Source: SIG440 sp045596485
GTDB taxonomy: Bacteria; Bacillota; Clostridia; Monoglobales; Monoglobaceae
NCBI GenBank assembly: GCA_045596485.1
Contig: JAZOCL010000038.1
Coordinates: 1-6,531 of the forward strand
Length of the DNA: 6,531 bases
Direction of reading: 5' to 3'
Each line of letters begins with the position of its first letter. Position 1 is the stretch's first letter. Under the pieces are notes generated by a model. It did not search any database. It saw nothing but the letters and a program-made list of their open reading frames with translations, and had not been told where the DNA came from. Positions 1-6,455 of the stretch are shown piece after piece. The position numbers and the translations under genes are program-made.

Positions 1-822
1 GAGGGAATCAAGGCACACATCAAGTATCCTGAATATATGTTCAAGGTTCAGTCAGATGTTTATGGCAAGTATCACATCTCAAACCCCACAGCCTTCTATA
101 ACAAAAATGATATGTGGGTGGTTGCAAAGGAAAGATACGGAAATGCTGCCGAGCCCAAGGAAATTGCGGCGTATTATAATATGATGAAGCTTGAAGGCAA
201 GGATGAGACTGAGCTTTTGCTCACGGTTCCATATACCCTCACAAACAAGGACAATATGGTTGCCTGGTTTGCGGTTTGCAACGAGTGGGACAGCTACGGG
301 AGGCTTCAGGTCTACAAGTTCCCCAAGGATATAAATGTTTACGGACCATTGCAGATTGAGAACAGAATTAATTCGGATATGGATATATCCAAGGAGCTGA
401 ATCTGTGGAGTCAGGGCGGTTCAAAGGTAATCAGGGGCAATATGATTGTTGTTCCCATTGATGACTCGGTTCTTTATGTTGAACCAATTTACATTGCTTC
501 CAGCAATCAGTCAACCCTGCCTGAGCTCAAGCAGGTGGTTGTGGCTTATGACGAGAAAATTGTGATGAAGAACAGCCTTCAGGACGCACTTTATGCCCTG
601 TTTAACGAAAAAGCACCGGTGATGCCGGAGGAGCCTAAAAAGCCTCAGGACGAAGAACAGCCCGAAGACAATCTAACCTATGAGGATGCGGCAAAAAAGG
701 TTGTTGAGGAATTTCGCCGTGCAAAGCAGGCGAATGCCGAAGGAGACTGGAGCGGCTTTGGTGAGTCAATGGAAGCCCTCGAAAAGTCAATAAATGAGCT
801 TGAAAAAAGTGTAACAGAATAG
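1..822 (+). CDS. UPF0182 family membrane protein, C-terminal part (5' end outside window)
   Basis: The open frame runs in from base 1 and stops at TAG 820-822, giving 273 visible residues. No start is visible; the ATG at 37 is internal, because conserved residues such as IKYPEYMFKVQ begin before it. The piece matches the C-terminal soluble part of UPF0182 (COG1615): YPEYMFKVQ followed by YHI, a segment with NMVAWFAV, then YGRLQVYKFPK, GPLQIENRIN, and finally VLYVEPIYI with PELKQVVVAY. Family members are usually about 900 residues, with several N-terminal membrane helices followed by a large extracytoplasmic domain; only the latter is seen here. Near the end comes a Pro/Glu-rich linker (PVMPEEPKKPQDEEQPED, about bases 613-670), then a charged helix ending ELEKSVTE. 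The function of the family is not established. A terminator follows directly, and the next gene faces it on the other strand. Confidence 0.93.
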   Translation, partial: EGIKAHIKYPEYMFKVQSDVYGKYHISNPTAFYNKNDMWVVAKERYGNAAEPKEIAAYYNMMKLEGKDETELLLTVPYTLTNKDNMVAWFAVCNEWDSYGRLQVYKFPKDINVYGPLQIENRINSDMDISKELNLWSQGGSKVIRGNMIVVPIDDSVLYVEPIYIASSNQSTLPELKQVVVAYDEKIVMKNSLQDALYALFNEKAPVMPEEPKKPQDEEQPEDNLTYEDAAKKVVEEFRRAKQANAEGDWSGFGESMEALEKSINELEKSVTE

Positions 823-825
823 AAG

Positions 826-851
826 AAGGAGACTAGTTTGTCTCCTTTTTT
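826..851 (+). terminator. Intrinsic terminator of the UPF0182 gene, possibly bidirectional
   Basis: A perfect 8-bp stem, AAGGAGAC (826-833) with GTCTCCTT (840-847), encloses a 6-base loop. It runs into a T-tract at 846-851, four bases after the UPF0182 stop codon. Read on the minus strand, the same hairpin lies just beyond the bofA stop codon, but the tract after it is CTTCTTCT, a weaker U-run. It may end both convergent transcripts, though the plus direction is better supported. Confidence 0.85.
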
Positions 852-856
852 AATGT

Positions 857-1123
857 TTACAATATATACTGAAGAATAATGACAAGTATAACTCCGGGGA
901 CGCCCAGAAGCCCCGAAATCAGTGCTGTGAGAGGATTAATTATTACTGTTATGCCTGCAAAGCCACCTACAAAATTTACGGTGGCAAGAATAAGTCCGCC
1001 CACAATCCCATTGATGAGAAGCTTTGCAATCCATTTGATGGGAGTAATAAAAATTCTGCAAAAAACAAATATCAGAACAAGCCCAAGGGCATATGCGGTT
1101 ATTGACATTGTATCAAAAAACAT
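857..1123 (-). CDS. bofA: BofA-family small membrane protein (pro-sigma-K processing inhibitor family)
   Basis: This 88-residue protein is almost entirely hydrophobic and matches the BofA family in length (B. subtilis BofA is about 87 aa) and motif order. A first membrane segment lies at about residues 8-26. It is followed by TPIKWIAKLLINGIVGG (27-43) within a second hydrophobic stretch to about 57, then the family hallmark NPLTALISGLLGVPGV (63-78) and a hydrophobic C-terminus. In B. subtilis, BofA sits in the forespore outer membrane with SpoIVFA and holds the protease SpoIVFB inactive until pro-sigma-K is cleaved. I chose the ATG at 1123 because AAGGAGAC lies 7 bases upstream. The frame stays open to a TTG at 1204, but that codon lies inside the terminator of the gene to the right, so the longer form is unlikely. 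The family also occurs in clostridia with uncertain sporulation, so the role here is inferred. Confidence 0.88.
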   Translation of the reverse strand: MFFDTMSITAYALGLVLIFVFCRIFITPIKWIAKLLINGIVGGLILATVNFVGGFAGITVIINPLTALISGLLGVPGVILVIILQYIL

Positions 1124-1130
1124 TTCAAAA

Positions 1131-1138
1131 GTCTCCTT
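1131..1138 (-). promoter_or_regulatory. Ribosome binding site that fixes the bofA start
   Basis: On the minus strand this reads AAGGAGAC, 7 bases before the ATG at 1123. It decides the start against the TTG at 1204, which would add 27 residues lacking family similarity and would lie within a terminator stem. The same 8 bases also form the left arm of the hairpin at 826-847. Confidence 0.8.
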
Positions 1139-1160
1139 GTTAAAAAATAGTACATTAAAG

Positions 1161-1190
1161 AATATACACAACTTGTCTGTTTTATGACAA
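1161..1190 (-). promoter_or_regulatory. Candidate bofA promoter
   Basis: On the minus strand, TTGTCA (1185-1190) and TATATT (1161-1166) are separated by 18 bases. This would give a start of transcription near 1154 and a leader of about 30 bases. The -35 box abuts the T-tract of the terminator to the right, so bofA would be a separate unit from the upstream operon. I do not see a convincing sigma-E type -10 (CATACAnT), which might be expected for a sporulation gene. The region is AT-rich, so the call is tentative. Confidence 0.4.
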
Positions 1191-1222
1191 AAAAACACCG
1201 TCAAGGCAAAACCCTTGACGGT
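1189..1222 (-). terminator. Strong intrinsic terminator of the four-gene minus-strand operon
   Basis: A perfect 10-bp stem, ACCGTCAAGG paired with CCTTGACGGT (arms 1213-1222 and 1197-1206), has a 6-base loop. On the minus strand it is followed by G and seven T residues (1195-1189). It begins three bases after the DUF2156 stop codon at 1226. On the plus strand the tract after it is poor in T, so it acts mainly on the minus strand. Confidence 0.93.
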
Positions 1223-1225
1223 ATG

Positions 1226-2131
1226 TTATTTTAATTTTGCCACATATTTTTCGGTCATAAGCACAGGATGGTAGGATTTTTTGGCTTTTCGCAAGCCTTC
1301 AAGTCCCATATCCTCTTCGCGGTTAACCAGCTTGAAGTCAGACCATTGATGCTCAAGAAATTGCTGATTTATCATAGGAAAGCTTCCCTGAAAATCAATA
1401 TCAGCGTGCTCAAGGTGGATAACGGCAATTGATTCGGCATAGCAGAGAACCTCACCAAAGGAGAAGGCAACCATATTGCCGTCGACAGTTATACAACCGC
1501 CTGCAATATCAAGCTGCTCCCAGTTGTCAAGGAGACGGTTCACTGCCTCAAGCTGTTCGTCAATGTTTGAAATGCTGCCGCGCTTGATGTCACACCATCT
1601 GATGAACATTCTGCGGCATTCCTCGCGGAAGTCGGGTGTCATTGTGTGGTATTTGTAATTGTAAAGCGACTTGAACTTGTTGATATGATTGCGCTTTGCG
1701 TGATACTTTCCTCCGGGAAGGGTTATCAGGTCTTGGGTGTTATACACATAGTCAAAGGAGTCAACATCCTTGTCAAAGCTGAATTTATCGGGGAAGAGTT
1801 TTTTAATCGTTTCTTTTTGCTCCCTGCTGAAAAGACGGATGATGGGGGGCTGTTCTATACTTTCAAAATATTCCAAAAGCTTTGGAACGGTAGCTGCAAT
1901 ATCACCGCTGAAGGTGGTCATATTGACACTTTCGGGGTCCGAGCCGTGCTGTGAAAAGATGCATAGATTTTCGTCAATTTCTGCGTAGCGGATGTTATAT
2001 GAACTTTGCCACATAAACATATTTGTGAAGGTGAACTCCGAATTCAAAAATCGACCATTTTTGAAGTATGAATCAAGAATGGGCTTGTCTTCCAAAGTTA
2101 TAGGTTTTATTTCAAATGAGATTTGACTCAT
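1226..2131 (-). CDS. DUF2156 domain protein (soluble LPG-synthase C-terminal / GNAT-fold transferase)
   Basis: This 301-residue protein has the marks of DUF2156 (COG4866; PF09924): LPGGKYHAKRNHINKF at 138-153, a basic loop at the start of the second GNAT-like half, and the closing block NREEDMGLEGLRKAKKS at 270-286 followed by YHP. In MprF the same fold moves an amino acid from aminoacyl-tRNA to phosphatidylglycerol. This protein has no membrane segments and no flippase domain, so it is a stand-alone cytoplasmic member whose substrate is unknown. The product may be named a phosphatidylglycerol lysyltransferase-like protein, but lipid activity cannot be read from the sequence. The start ATG at 2131 has AAAGGA upstream with about 9 bases spacing. 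It is the last gene of the minus-strand operon, 44 bases after the radical SAM gene and just before a strong terminator. Confidence 0.88.
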   Translation of the reverse strand: MSQISFEIKPITLEDKPILDSYFKNGRFLNSEFTFTNMFMWQSSYNIRYAEIDENLCIFSQHGSDPESVNMTTFSGDIAATVPKLLEYFESIEQPPIIRLFSREQKETIKKLFPDKFSFDKDVDSFDYVYNTQDLITLPGGKYHAKRNHINKFKSLYNYKYHTMTPDFREECRRMFIRWCDIKRGSISNIDEQLEAVNRLLDNWEQLDIAGGCITVDGNMVAFSFGEVLCYAESIAVIHLEHADIDFQGSFPMINQQFLEHQWSDFKLVNREEDMGLEGLRKAKKSYHPVLMTEKYVAKLK

Positions 2132-2175
2132 TGGGTATCATCCTTTCAGGCGTGCTTTAGATAGTTTGTGCAGCT

Positions 2176-2781
2176 CTACTCGATGTATGCACGAACCCTG
2201 AAGTCAACGCCGCACTTTTGTGCAATGCTGCGGCAGGCTTCGATTTCTTCCTTTGTTATGTCATGCTCCACAATTGACAGAGTAACCTTGGGTACAAAAC
2301 GTTTTGCAAGCCGTGCAAATTCCTGAAGTCCCTCAAAGGCCGCCTCACCGAAAATACTTTGACAGATTTCGTGATAACGCTTTGCGTTTGATGCGTTCAG
2401 GCTGATTGAAAGGCTGTCGATTATTCCTTCAAACTCAGGAGTAACATCTCTTTTTTCTACCAGATTTGCCTGACCGTTTGTGTTGATTCGGATAGGAATT
2501 TGAGGATATGTTTTCTTCAGCCACTTTGCAACCTCCATACAGTCGTCAAAGCGCATAAGAGGCTCGCCGTAGCCGCAAAAAACAACCGAGCTGTACTTTG
2601 ACATATCACGCTGTTTGAAATCTTCTTTGATTTCCTCAACGGTGGGCTCGCGGTCAAGCCAAAGATTATCGGTTCCGTTCACGGTGTCGTGGTTGTTGCG
2701 GACACAAAAGCTGCAGTCGTTGCTGCAACGGTTGGTCACGTTGACATAAAGTGAGCCTTCAAGCTCATAGGTTATTGTCAT
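2176..2781 (-). CDS. Radical SAM protein, TatD-associated type
   Basis: This 201-residue protein has an N-terminal CxxxCxxC motif at C19, C23 and C26 (RCSNDCSFC) that binds the [4Fe-4S] cluster used to cleave S-adenosylmethionine. The SAM-binding motif GYGEP lies at 70-74, RINTNGQ at 98-104, and a later strand with SLSISLNAS at 123-131. The opening MTITYELEGSLYVNVTNRC and the short length fit the family often called TatD-associated radical SAM (TIGR04038, from memory). No extra C-terminal cysteine cluster domain is seen, so it is close to a minimal radical SAM core. The substrate is unknown. No TatD gene is present in this window. The start ATG at 2781 has AAAGGA in front, and that site overlaps the stop codon of the ATPase gene 14 bases upstream, which suggests coupled translation. 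Confidence 0.88.
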   Translation of the reverse strand: MTITYELEGSLYVNVTNRCSNDCSFCVRNNHDTVNGTDNLWLDREPTVEEIKEDFKQRDMSKYSSVVFCGYGEPLMRFDDCMEVAKWLKKTYPQIPIRINTNGQANLVEKRDVTPEFEGIIDSLSISLNASNAKRYHEICQSIFGEAAFEGLQEFARLAKRFVPKVTLSIVEHDITKEEIEACRSIAQKCGVDFRVRAYIE

Positions 2782-2795
2782 AATATATCATTCCT

Positions 2796-5177
2796 TTACA
2801 AAATAATTTCGTGGGAGTCGGGTATAAGTTCTTTTGCTAATTCTGCAATATGTCTGTGACAGGTGAAGAAGAAAATCTGTGAAACAGACCCCGAGGTTTT
2901 GAGATATTCCTTCAAAAATACCAAAGCGTTTTTACAGCTCTCGCTGTCATACTGGGTCAGTATATCGTCCAGAAACAGCGGAAGAGGATTGTGCTTTTGA
3001 GCAATTATATCAGCAGCTGCAAGCCTCAGAGCCAGGTATATCTTGTCAATGGCACCTGAGCTCAGGTGCTTCCAGTGGTGATAGCCTTCAGCAAGTGAGC
3101 TTCGGGCTTCAACCTCCAGATTGCGTGAAACCATAACCTCGCTGTATTTTCCTCCGGTTATTTTTGAAAGGTACTCGCCTGTTTTTTGATTGAGAAGAGA
3201 GCCAAGCCCTTTGTTCATTTCTGAAATCGCAGCCTCAAGAGCTTTGGATGCAATGTTCAGTGCTTTGTATCTGTCCGAAAGTTCTCTCTCGGCTGATCTT
3301 TCCTCTGAAAGTTGCAAAAGAAGAAGGTCTTCGCTTGCTGCAGGCGGGCTGGTTCTGCTTTGAAGCTCACCCAAAAGCTGACGTTTTTCGGCAAGCTTTT
3401 GCTTTAGCTTGTGAGTATCACAGCACTCAATGTCAACATCCTGTAAGAATAATGCAGGCATATGCGTTCTTGACGCTGTGTTTTCGATAAGCTCCGAAAG
3501 CTGAAGAATTTGTGATTCAATAGTTTTGGAATCATTTGCCGCAAAGCCGCTTAGGTCAGACATAACCAAGATTTTTCTGTCGGTCTCTTCAAATAGTGTC
3601 AGCGTGCTGCAGATTTCCTTAAAAATTTCTTGTGCTTCTTCAAAAGACGAAACCGCGGCAAGCTGTGAAATATCTTGTGTGAACTGCTCCTTTAGCTGCT
3701 CGGCGGCCTTTACAGTCTCGGCTCTTGCGAAGCTTTCAGCAGCCTTTGCTTTGAATTCTTCAAAATCGCTGCAGCCAAAGCTTTTTAACAGCTCCCTGAA
3801 ATCGAAAAAGAATCTGCTGAGCTTTCCCTGAAGAATTGACTCAATTTTTTCGGGTGATTCCTTTAGCAAATCTTCGGAGAAAAAGGATAAATGGCGCAGA
3901 CAGTCCTCGTATTCATCGGAGGCTGTCTTCACAGCCTTTGATTTGTAAATCTTTCTCTGTCTTCCGGGAATTAAGCAGAGTCCAATCCCGACCGAAAGAA
4001 GCAAGGCATAAAAACCTGTAATATTATATTGTTGAATAAGCATCAGTCCTACACCAAATACGCCAAGAATTGCAAGCAAAACCAAAATTATAACAGTGTT
4101 GCGCCGAGATTTCTTTTGTTCTCTGTGGAAAGCTTTAACAAAAACACTTACGGCTGCTTTGAGCCGTCCCTCAATGAGCTGTTTGTCCTGCTGAAGAGCC
4201 GAAAGCTCATCTTCAATCACAAGCGCCCTGCGGTAATCATCATGGGTAATTTTGCCTTCATCAACTTGTATGGTGGTTGGAATTCTGAAACGAAGCTCTT
4301 TCAGCTTTTTGACTTTTGCTTTGAGTGAAGCGACGTCGCTGCACCATTTGTGCAGCGTTTGAAGCAGATTTTCGCGGAGCTTCAGGCTTTCGGCAAGGGC
4401 AGAAAGGGCTTTCAGGTCTTTTTTTGCTTTATCAGCTGTTTTTGCCGAGTCTATGACTTCAATGGCTTGCTCAAGCTCACTAATTTCTTTTTTCAGCTCA
4501 CTTATTTCGGTCATTAGTGAAAGCTGATTTTCAGTCTGCTTCGAAAGAGCAGAAAGCTCAGATTTCAGCTTTTCAACCCTTTCGCGGGCATCGACAAGAA
4601 AACCTTTTTTGCCGCTCTTTGAAATAAGCTCTTCTTTGGCGGCAGTGATTCTTGCCATAACCAGAGCTTGTGAAATGCTTTCGTCTCCCGAAGCTGCGAG
4701 GTTTGCAATTCTCATTGCCAGGCTGTCGCCTGATGCATCCGATGAAAAGCCGCCGAAGCTTTCAATAAAAAAGCTTCGTTCAAATTCTCCCAGAGTCATA
4801 TCAAGAAATACCTGACCGATTTCTTGGGACGGAGAAATATCAAGTCTTTCGCCCCTGTTTTGGTTGAAAACCGAAACCAAATCGCTGGCGGCAGACCTTT
4901 GGAATTCCTTATGAAGTCGGAAGCTTTCGCTGTCTGATTCAAATTCTATGGAACCGCTCATTGAAGCACCGCTCCAGGGTGCATACTTTTTTCTGGGGTT
5001 TTTTGATATATCGGTACTTTTCCCGAGATTTCCGTAAAACATAAGCTTTATGAATGACATAAGGGTGGATTTTCCGTCCTCGTTGTTTCCCAAAATAAGG
5101 TTGAAGCCCGGATTGAAATTAATGGAACGCCCCGAAAATTTGCCAAAGTTCTCAATGTCAAGTTTCTTAATTATCAC
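2796..5177 (-). CDS. SbcC/YhaN-like ATPase with central membrane hairpin
   Basis: A 793-residue SMC/Rad50-type ATPase, the partner of the nuclease encoded just upstream. Walker A is GNNEDGKST at 30-38. Charged coiled-coil stretches flank the centre, roughly 190-350 and 410-690. Two hydrophobic helices, about 362-381 and 387-404, are joined by a short QQYN turn and flanked by basic residues (KKSRR before, RQRKIYKSK after). This suggests a hairpin inserted from the cytoplasmic side where Rad50/SbcC has its zinc hook; no CxxC is seen. The C-terminal lobe has an ABC-type signature LSSGA (705-709), Walker B LPLFLDD with D737 and D738, and a switch-like His at 774. This layout fits YhaN (COG4717), though it is shorter than B. 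subtilis YhaN (about 960 aa). The start is GTG, preceded by GAGAGAGGTG, and overlaps the nuclease gene by 11 bases. It probably drives DNA end processing at the membrane. Confidence 0.9.
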   Translation of the reverse strand: MIIKKLDIENFGKFSGRSINFNPGFNLILGNNEDGKSTLMSFIKLMFYGNLGKSTDISKNPRKKYAPWSGASMSGSIEFESDSESFRLHKEFQRSAASDLVSVFNQNRGERLDISPSQEIGQVFLDMTLGEFERSFFIESFGGFSSDASGDSLAMRIANLAASGDESISQALVMARITAAKEELISKSGKKGFLVDARERVEKLKSELSALSKQTENQLSLMTEISELKKEISELEQAIEVIDSAKTADKAKKDLKALSALAESLKLRENLLQTLHKWCSDVASLKAKVKKLKELRFRIPTTIQVDEGKITHDDYRRALVIEDELSALQQDKQLIEGRLKAAVSVFVKAFHREQKKSRRNTVIILVLLAILGVFGVGLMLIQQYNITGFYALLLSVGIGLCLIPGRQRKIYKSKAVKTASDEYEDCLRHLSFFSEDLLKESPEKIESILQGKLSRFFFDFRELLKSFGCSDFEEFKAKAAESFARAETVKAAEQLKEQFTQDISQLAAVSSFEEAQEIFKEICSTLTLFEETDRKILVMSDLSGFAANDSKTIESQILQLSELIENTASRTHMPALFLQDVDIECCDTHKLKQKLAEKRQLLGELQSRTSPPAASEDLLLLQLSEERSAERELSDRYKALNIASKALEAAISEMNKGLGSLLNQKTGEYLSKITGGKYSEVMVSRNLEVEARSSLAEGYHHWKHLSSGAIDKIYLALRLAAADIIAQKHNPLPLFLDDILTQYDSESCKNALVFLKEYLKTSGSVSQIFFFTCHRHIAELAKELIPDSHEIIL

Positions 5178-6300
5178 TCAAAGACACCTCTCTCTCAAAG
5201 GCTTTGAGCCCCAGCTTCAGTGCATTGTGATAAAGCTGGGCATCGGTCGGGTCGGCTGTTTCGGTCATTTCAAGAATTTTTTTTGCAAAAATTCCGCGCA
5301 GCGAGCTTTCTGCAGCAATTTTTGATATGTCACCAAGGTTGGTGTAGGTACAGTCCTTTATGCGAACAAAGAGAAGTTCTTCAGAAAGCTCTGCTTCAAG
5401 CTGAGCAGAACTAGGTGAAAAATTTGAGTCAATTGTTCCTATGAGATTTATGCGATAAAGGTGTTCGCCGTAGTGTTCGGGGTAGGCTTGTTTCAGGTGC
5501 CCCAGAATTTTGGAGGAAATCTGAAGGGAATTTTCAAAGCCCGATATATCCACCGAAAGAGAAACATATTGACGTGAGGAAAATTCAAGATAATCGAGTT
5601 TGCAAATACCTTTTGCTACCGTGCCCGCATAAACGCCGCAGCTGCCTTCTTCGTGAAAGCCTCTGCCGTCAGGGCATCCGCAGTATGAATAAAAGGTATG
5701 TCCCAATTTTTTGATTTCGCTTCGTTTGTGTATGTGACCCAGAGCCAGATAGTCAAAGCCGCATCGGGCTATTGAATCAAGGGTGATGGGGTTATATTCG
5801 CTTTCGGAACTGCTAGGAATAATATCTCCGTGAAGAACACATAGATTTATCATATTTGGGTTCAGGTCAATCGCTCCCGAAAGAAGGGGAAGCCTTTCGA
5901 ATTTGTCTGTGAAGGCAGCACCGAATATGCGTACATTTTTTTCGGGAAAGTCAATATGCTCCATAAACGAGGTGAAAACAACCACGTTTTCGGGAAAAAC
6001 ACAGTCCAAATAGACCGAGCCGGCACAGGCACAGTCGTGGTTCCCGGGGGAAATAACAAAGGTGGTGGAGGGGCATTGCTGCATTGCAAAGGTAACTTCG
6101 GTCAAAGTTTCGCTGTCTGTGAAGGGGGTGTCAAACAAATCGCCTGCAATAAGAGCAAAATCAATTTGAGCCCTCTCACAGAATTTCACAATTCTAAAAA
6201 AGGTATTTTTGATTTCTGCTCTGCCTTTGCTTTTGGCAAGCTCCGAGCGTGCGGAGCCTATATGCAAATCGGCTGCGTGAAGTATTTTTACGCCTTCCAA
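5167..6300 (-). CDS. SbcD/YhaO-like metallophosphoesterase nuclease
   Basis: This 377-residue protein carries all calcineurin-type metallophosphoesterase motifs in order: DLH at 11-13, GDLFD at 53-57, GNHD at 86-89, LHGD at 156-159 and GHIHK at 188-192. These residues bind two metal ions in Mre11/SbcD nucleases. The C-terminal third (about 245-377) is the less conserved cap and ATPase-binding part. The protein resembles B. subtilis YhaO (COG0420) and should pair with the ATPase encoded next, cutting DNA ends or hairpins. I place the start at TTG 6300: AAAGGAGGG lies 6 bases upstream and the conserved VKILHAADLHIG begins at residue 4. The frame is open to an ATG at 6426, but that extension is hydrophobic, unlike the family, and crosses the likely promoter. 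The gene is the first of the minus-strand operon, and its end overlaps the next gene by 11 bases. Confidence 0.92.
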   Translation of the reverse strand: MEGVKILHAADLHIGSARSELAKSKGRAEIKNTFFRIVKFCERAQIDFALIAGDLFDTPFTDSETLTEVTFAMQQCPSTTFVISPGNHDCACAGSVYLDCVFPENVVVFTSFMEHIDFPEKNVRIFGAAFTDKFERLPLLSGAIDLNPNMINLCVLHGDIIPSSSESEYNPITLDSIARCGFDYLALGHIHKRSEIKKLGHTFYSYCGCPDGRGFHEEGSCGVYAGTVAKGICKLDYLEFSSRQYVSLSVDISGFENSLQISSKILGHLKQAYPEHYGEHLYRINLIGTIDSNFSPSSAQLEAELSEELLFVRIKDCTYTNLGDISKIAAESSLRGIFAKKILEMTETADPTDAQLYHNALKLGLKAFEREVSLSDN

Positions 6301-6306
6301 AGAAAA

Positions 6307-6315
6307 CCCTCCTTT
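6307..6315 (-). promoter_or_regulatory. Ribosome binding site that fixes a TTG start
   Basis: The minus strand reads AAAGGAGGG, close to perfect anti-16S complementarity, 6 bases before TTG at 6300. No ATG or GTG lies at a useful distance, and the metallophosphoesterase fold starts at once after the TTG. This decides the start of the nuclease gene. Confidence 0.88.
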
Positions 6316-6339
6316 CTGATGAAAAATTCCGTTTAAATA

Positions 6340-6368
6340 AGTATAACATAAAGGAATAAAAAATACAA
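6340..6368 (-). promoter_or_regulatory. Promoter of the nuclease-ATPase-radical SAM-DUF2156 operon
   Basis: On the minus strand, TTGTAT (6363-6368) and TATACT (6340-6345) are 17 bases apart, with an extended -10 (TG one base before TATACT). Transcription would start near 6333, leaving a leader of about 33 bases before the TTG at 6300. Because the start lies downstream of the ATG at 6426, it also argues against the longer nuclease reading. Confidence 0.65.
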
Positions 6369-6419
6369 GATAATGGAAGTATAAATACAGCAGAAGCCCG
6401 AAAACGGTTAAATAATTTG

Positions 6420-6448
6420 TTGACACAAGTGAGAGAATATGGTAAAAT
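6420..6448 (+). promoter_or_regulatory. Near-consensus sigma-A promoter of the divergent gene
   Basis: A perfect -35 TTGACA (6420-6425) is followed by an exact 17-base spacer and TAAAAT (6443-6448), with TG placed for an extended -10 (6440-6441). Transcription should start near 6455, giving a leader of about 53 bases before the ATG at 6508. It should be a strong housekeeping promoter unless repressed. Confidence 0.82.
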
Positions 6449-6455
6449 AAAAGGT

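Noticed and set aside
879..1187. Plus-strand open frame opposite bofA
   Set aside because: It lies antisense to a well-recognised BofA-family gene, has no ribosome binding site that I can see, and crosses the bofA leader; its residues match nothing I know.
1124..1204. N-terminal extension of bofA to TTG 1204
   Set aside because: The TTG is inside the stem of the terminator of the neighbouring operon, the added residues are unlike the family, and a strong ribosome binding site supports ATG 1123.
1476..1988. Several plus-strand open frames opposite the DUF2156 gene
   Set aside because: They are shadows of a conserved minus-strand gene, with no family features and no separate expression signals.
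2132..2175. Possible terminator or internal promoter between the radical SAM and DUF2156 genes
   Set aside because: I find no stem followed by a T-tract and no convincing -35/-10 pair in these 44 bases, so continuous transcription is the simpler reading.
3526..4328. Plus-strand open frames opposite the ATPase coiled coils
   Set aside because: Low-complexity Ser/Ala/Leu/Lys composition is what the reverse of a coiled-coil gene gives; no motifs or ribosome binding sites support them.
5956..6336. 126-residue plus-strand open frame with a glycine-rich stretch
   Set aside because: The glycine run is the reverse complement of nuclease codons near the GNHD motif, and the frame ends in the operon leader; there is no recognisable product.
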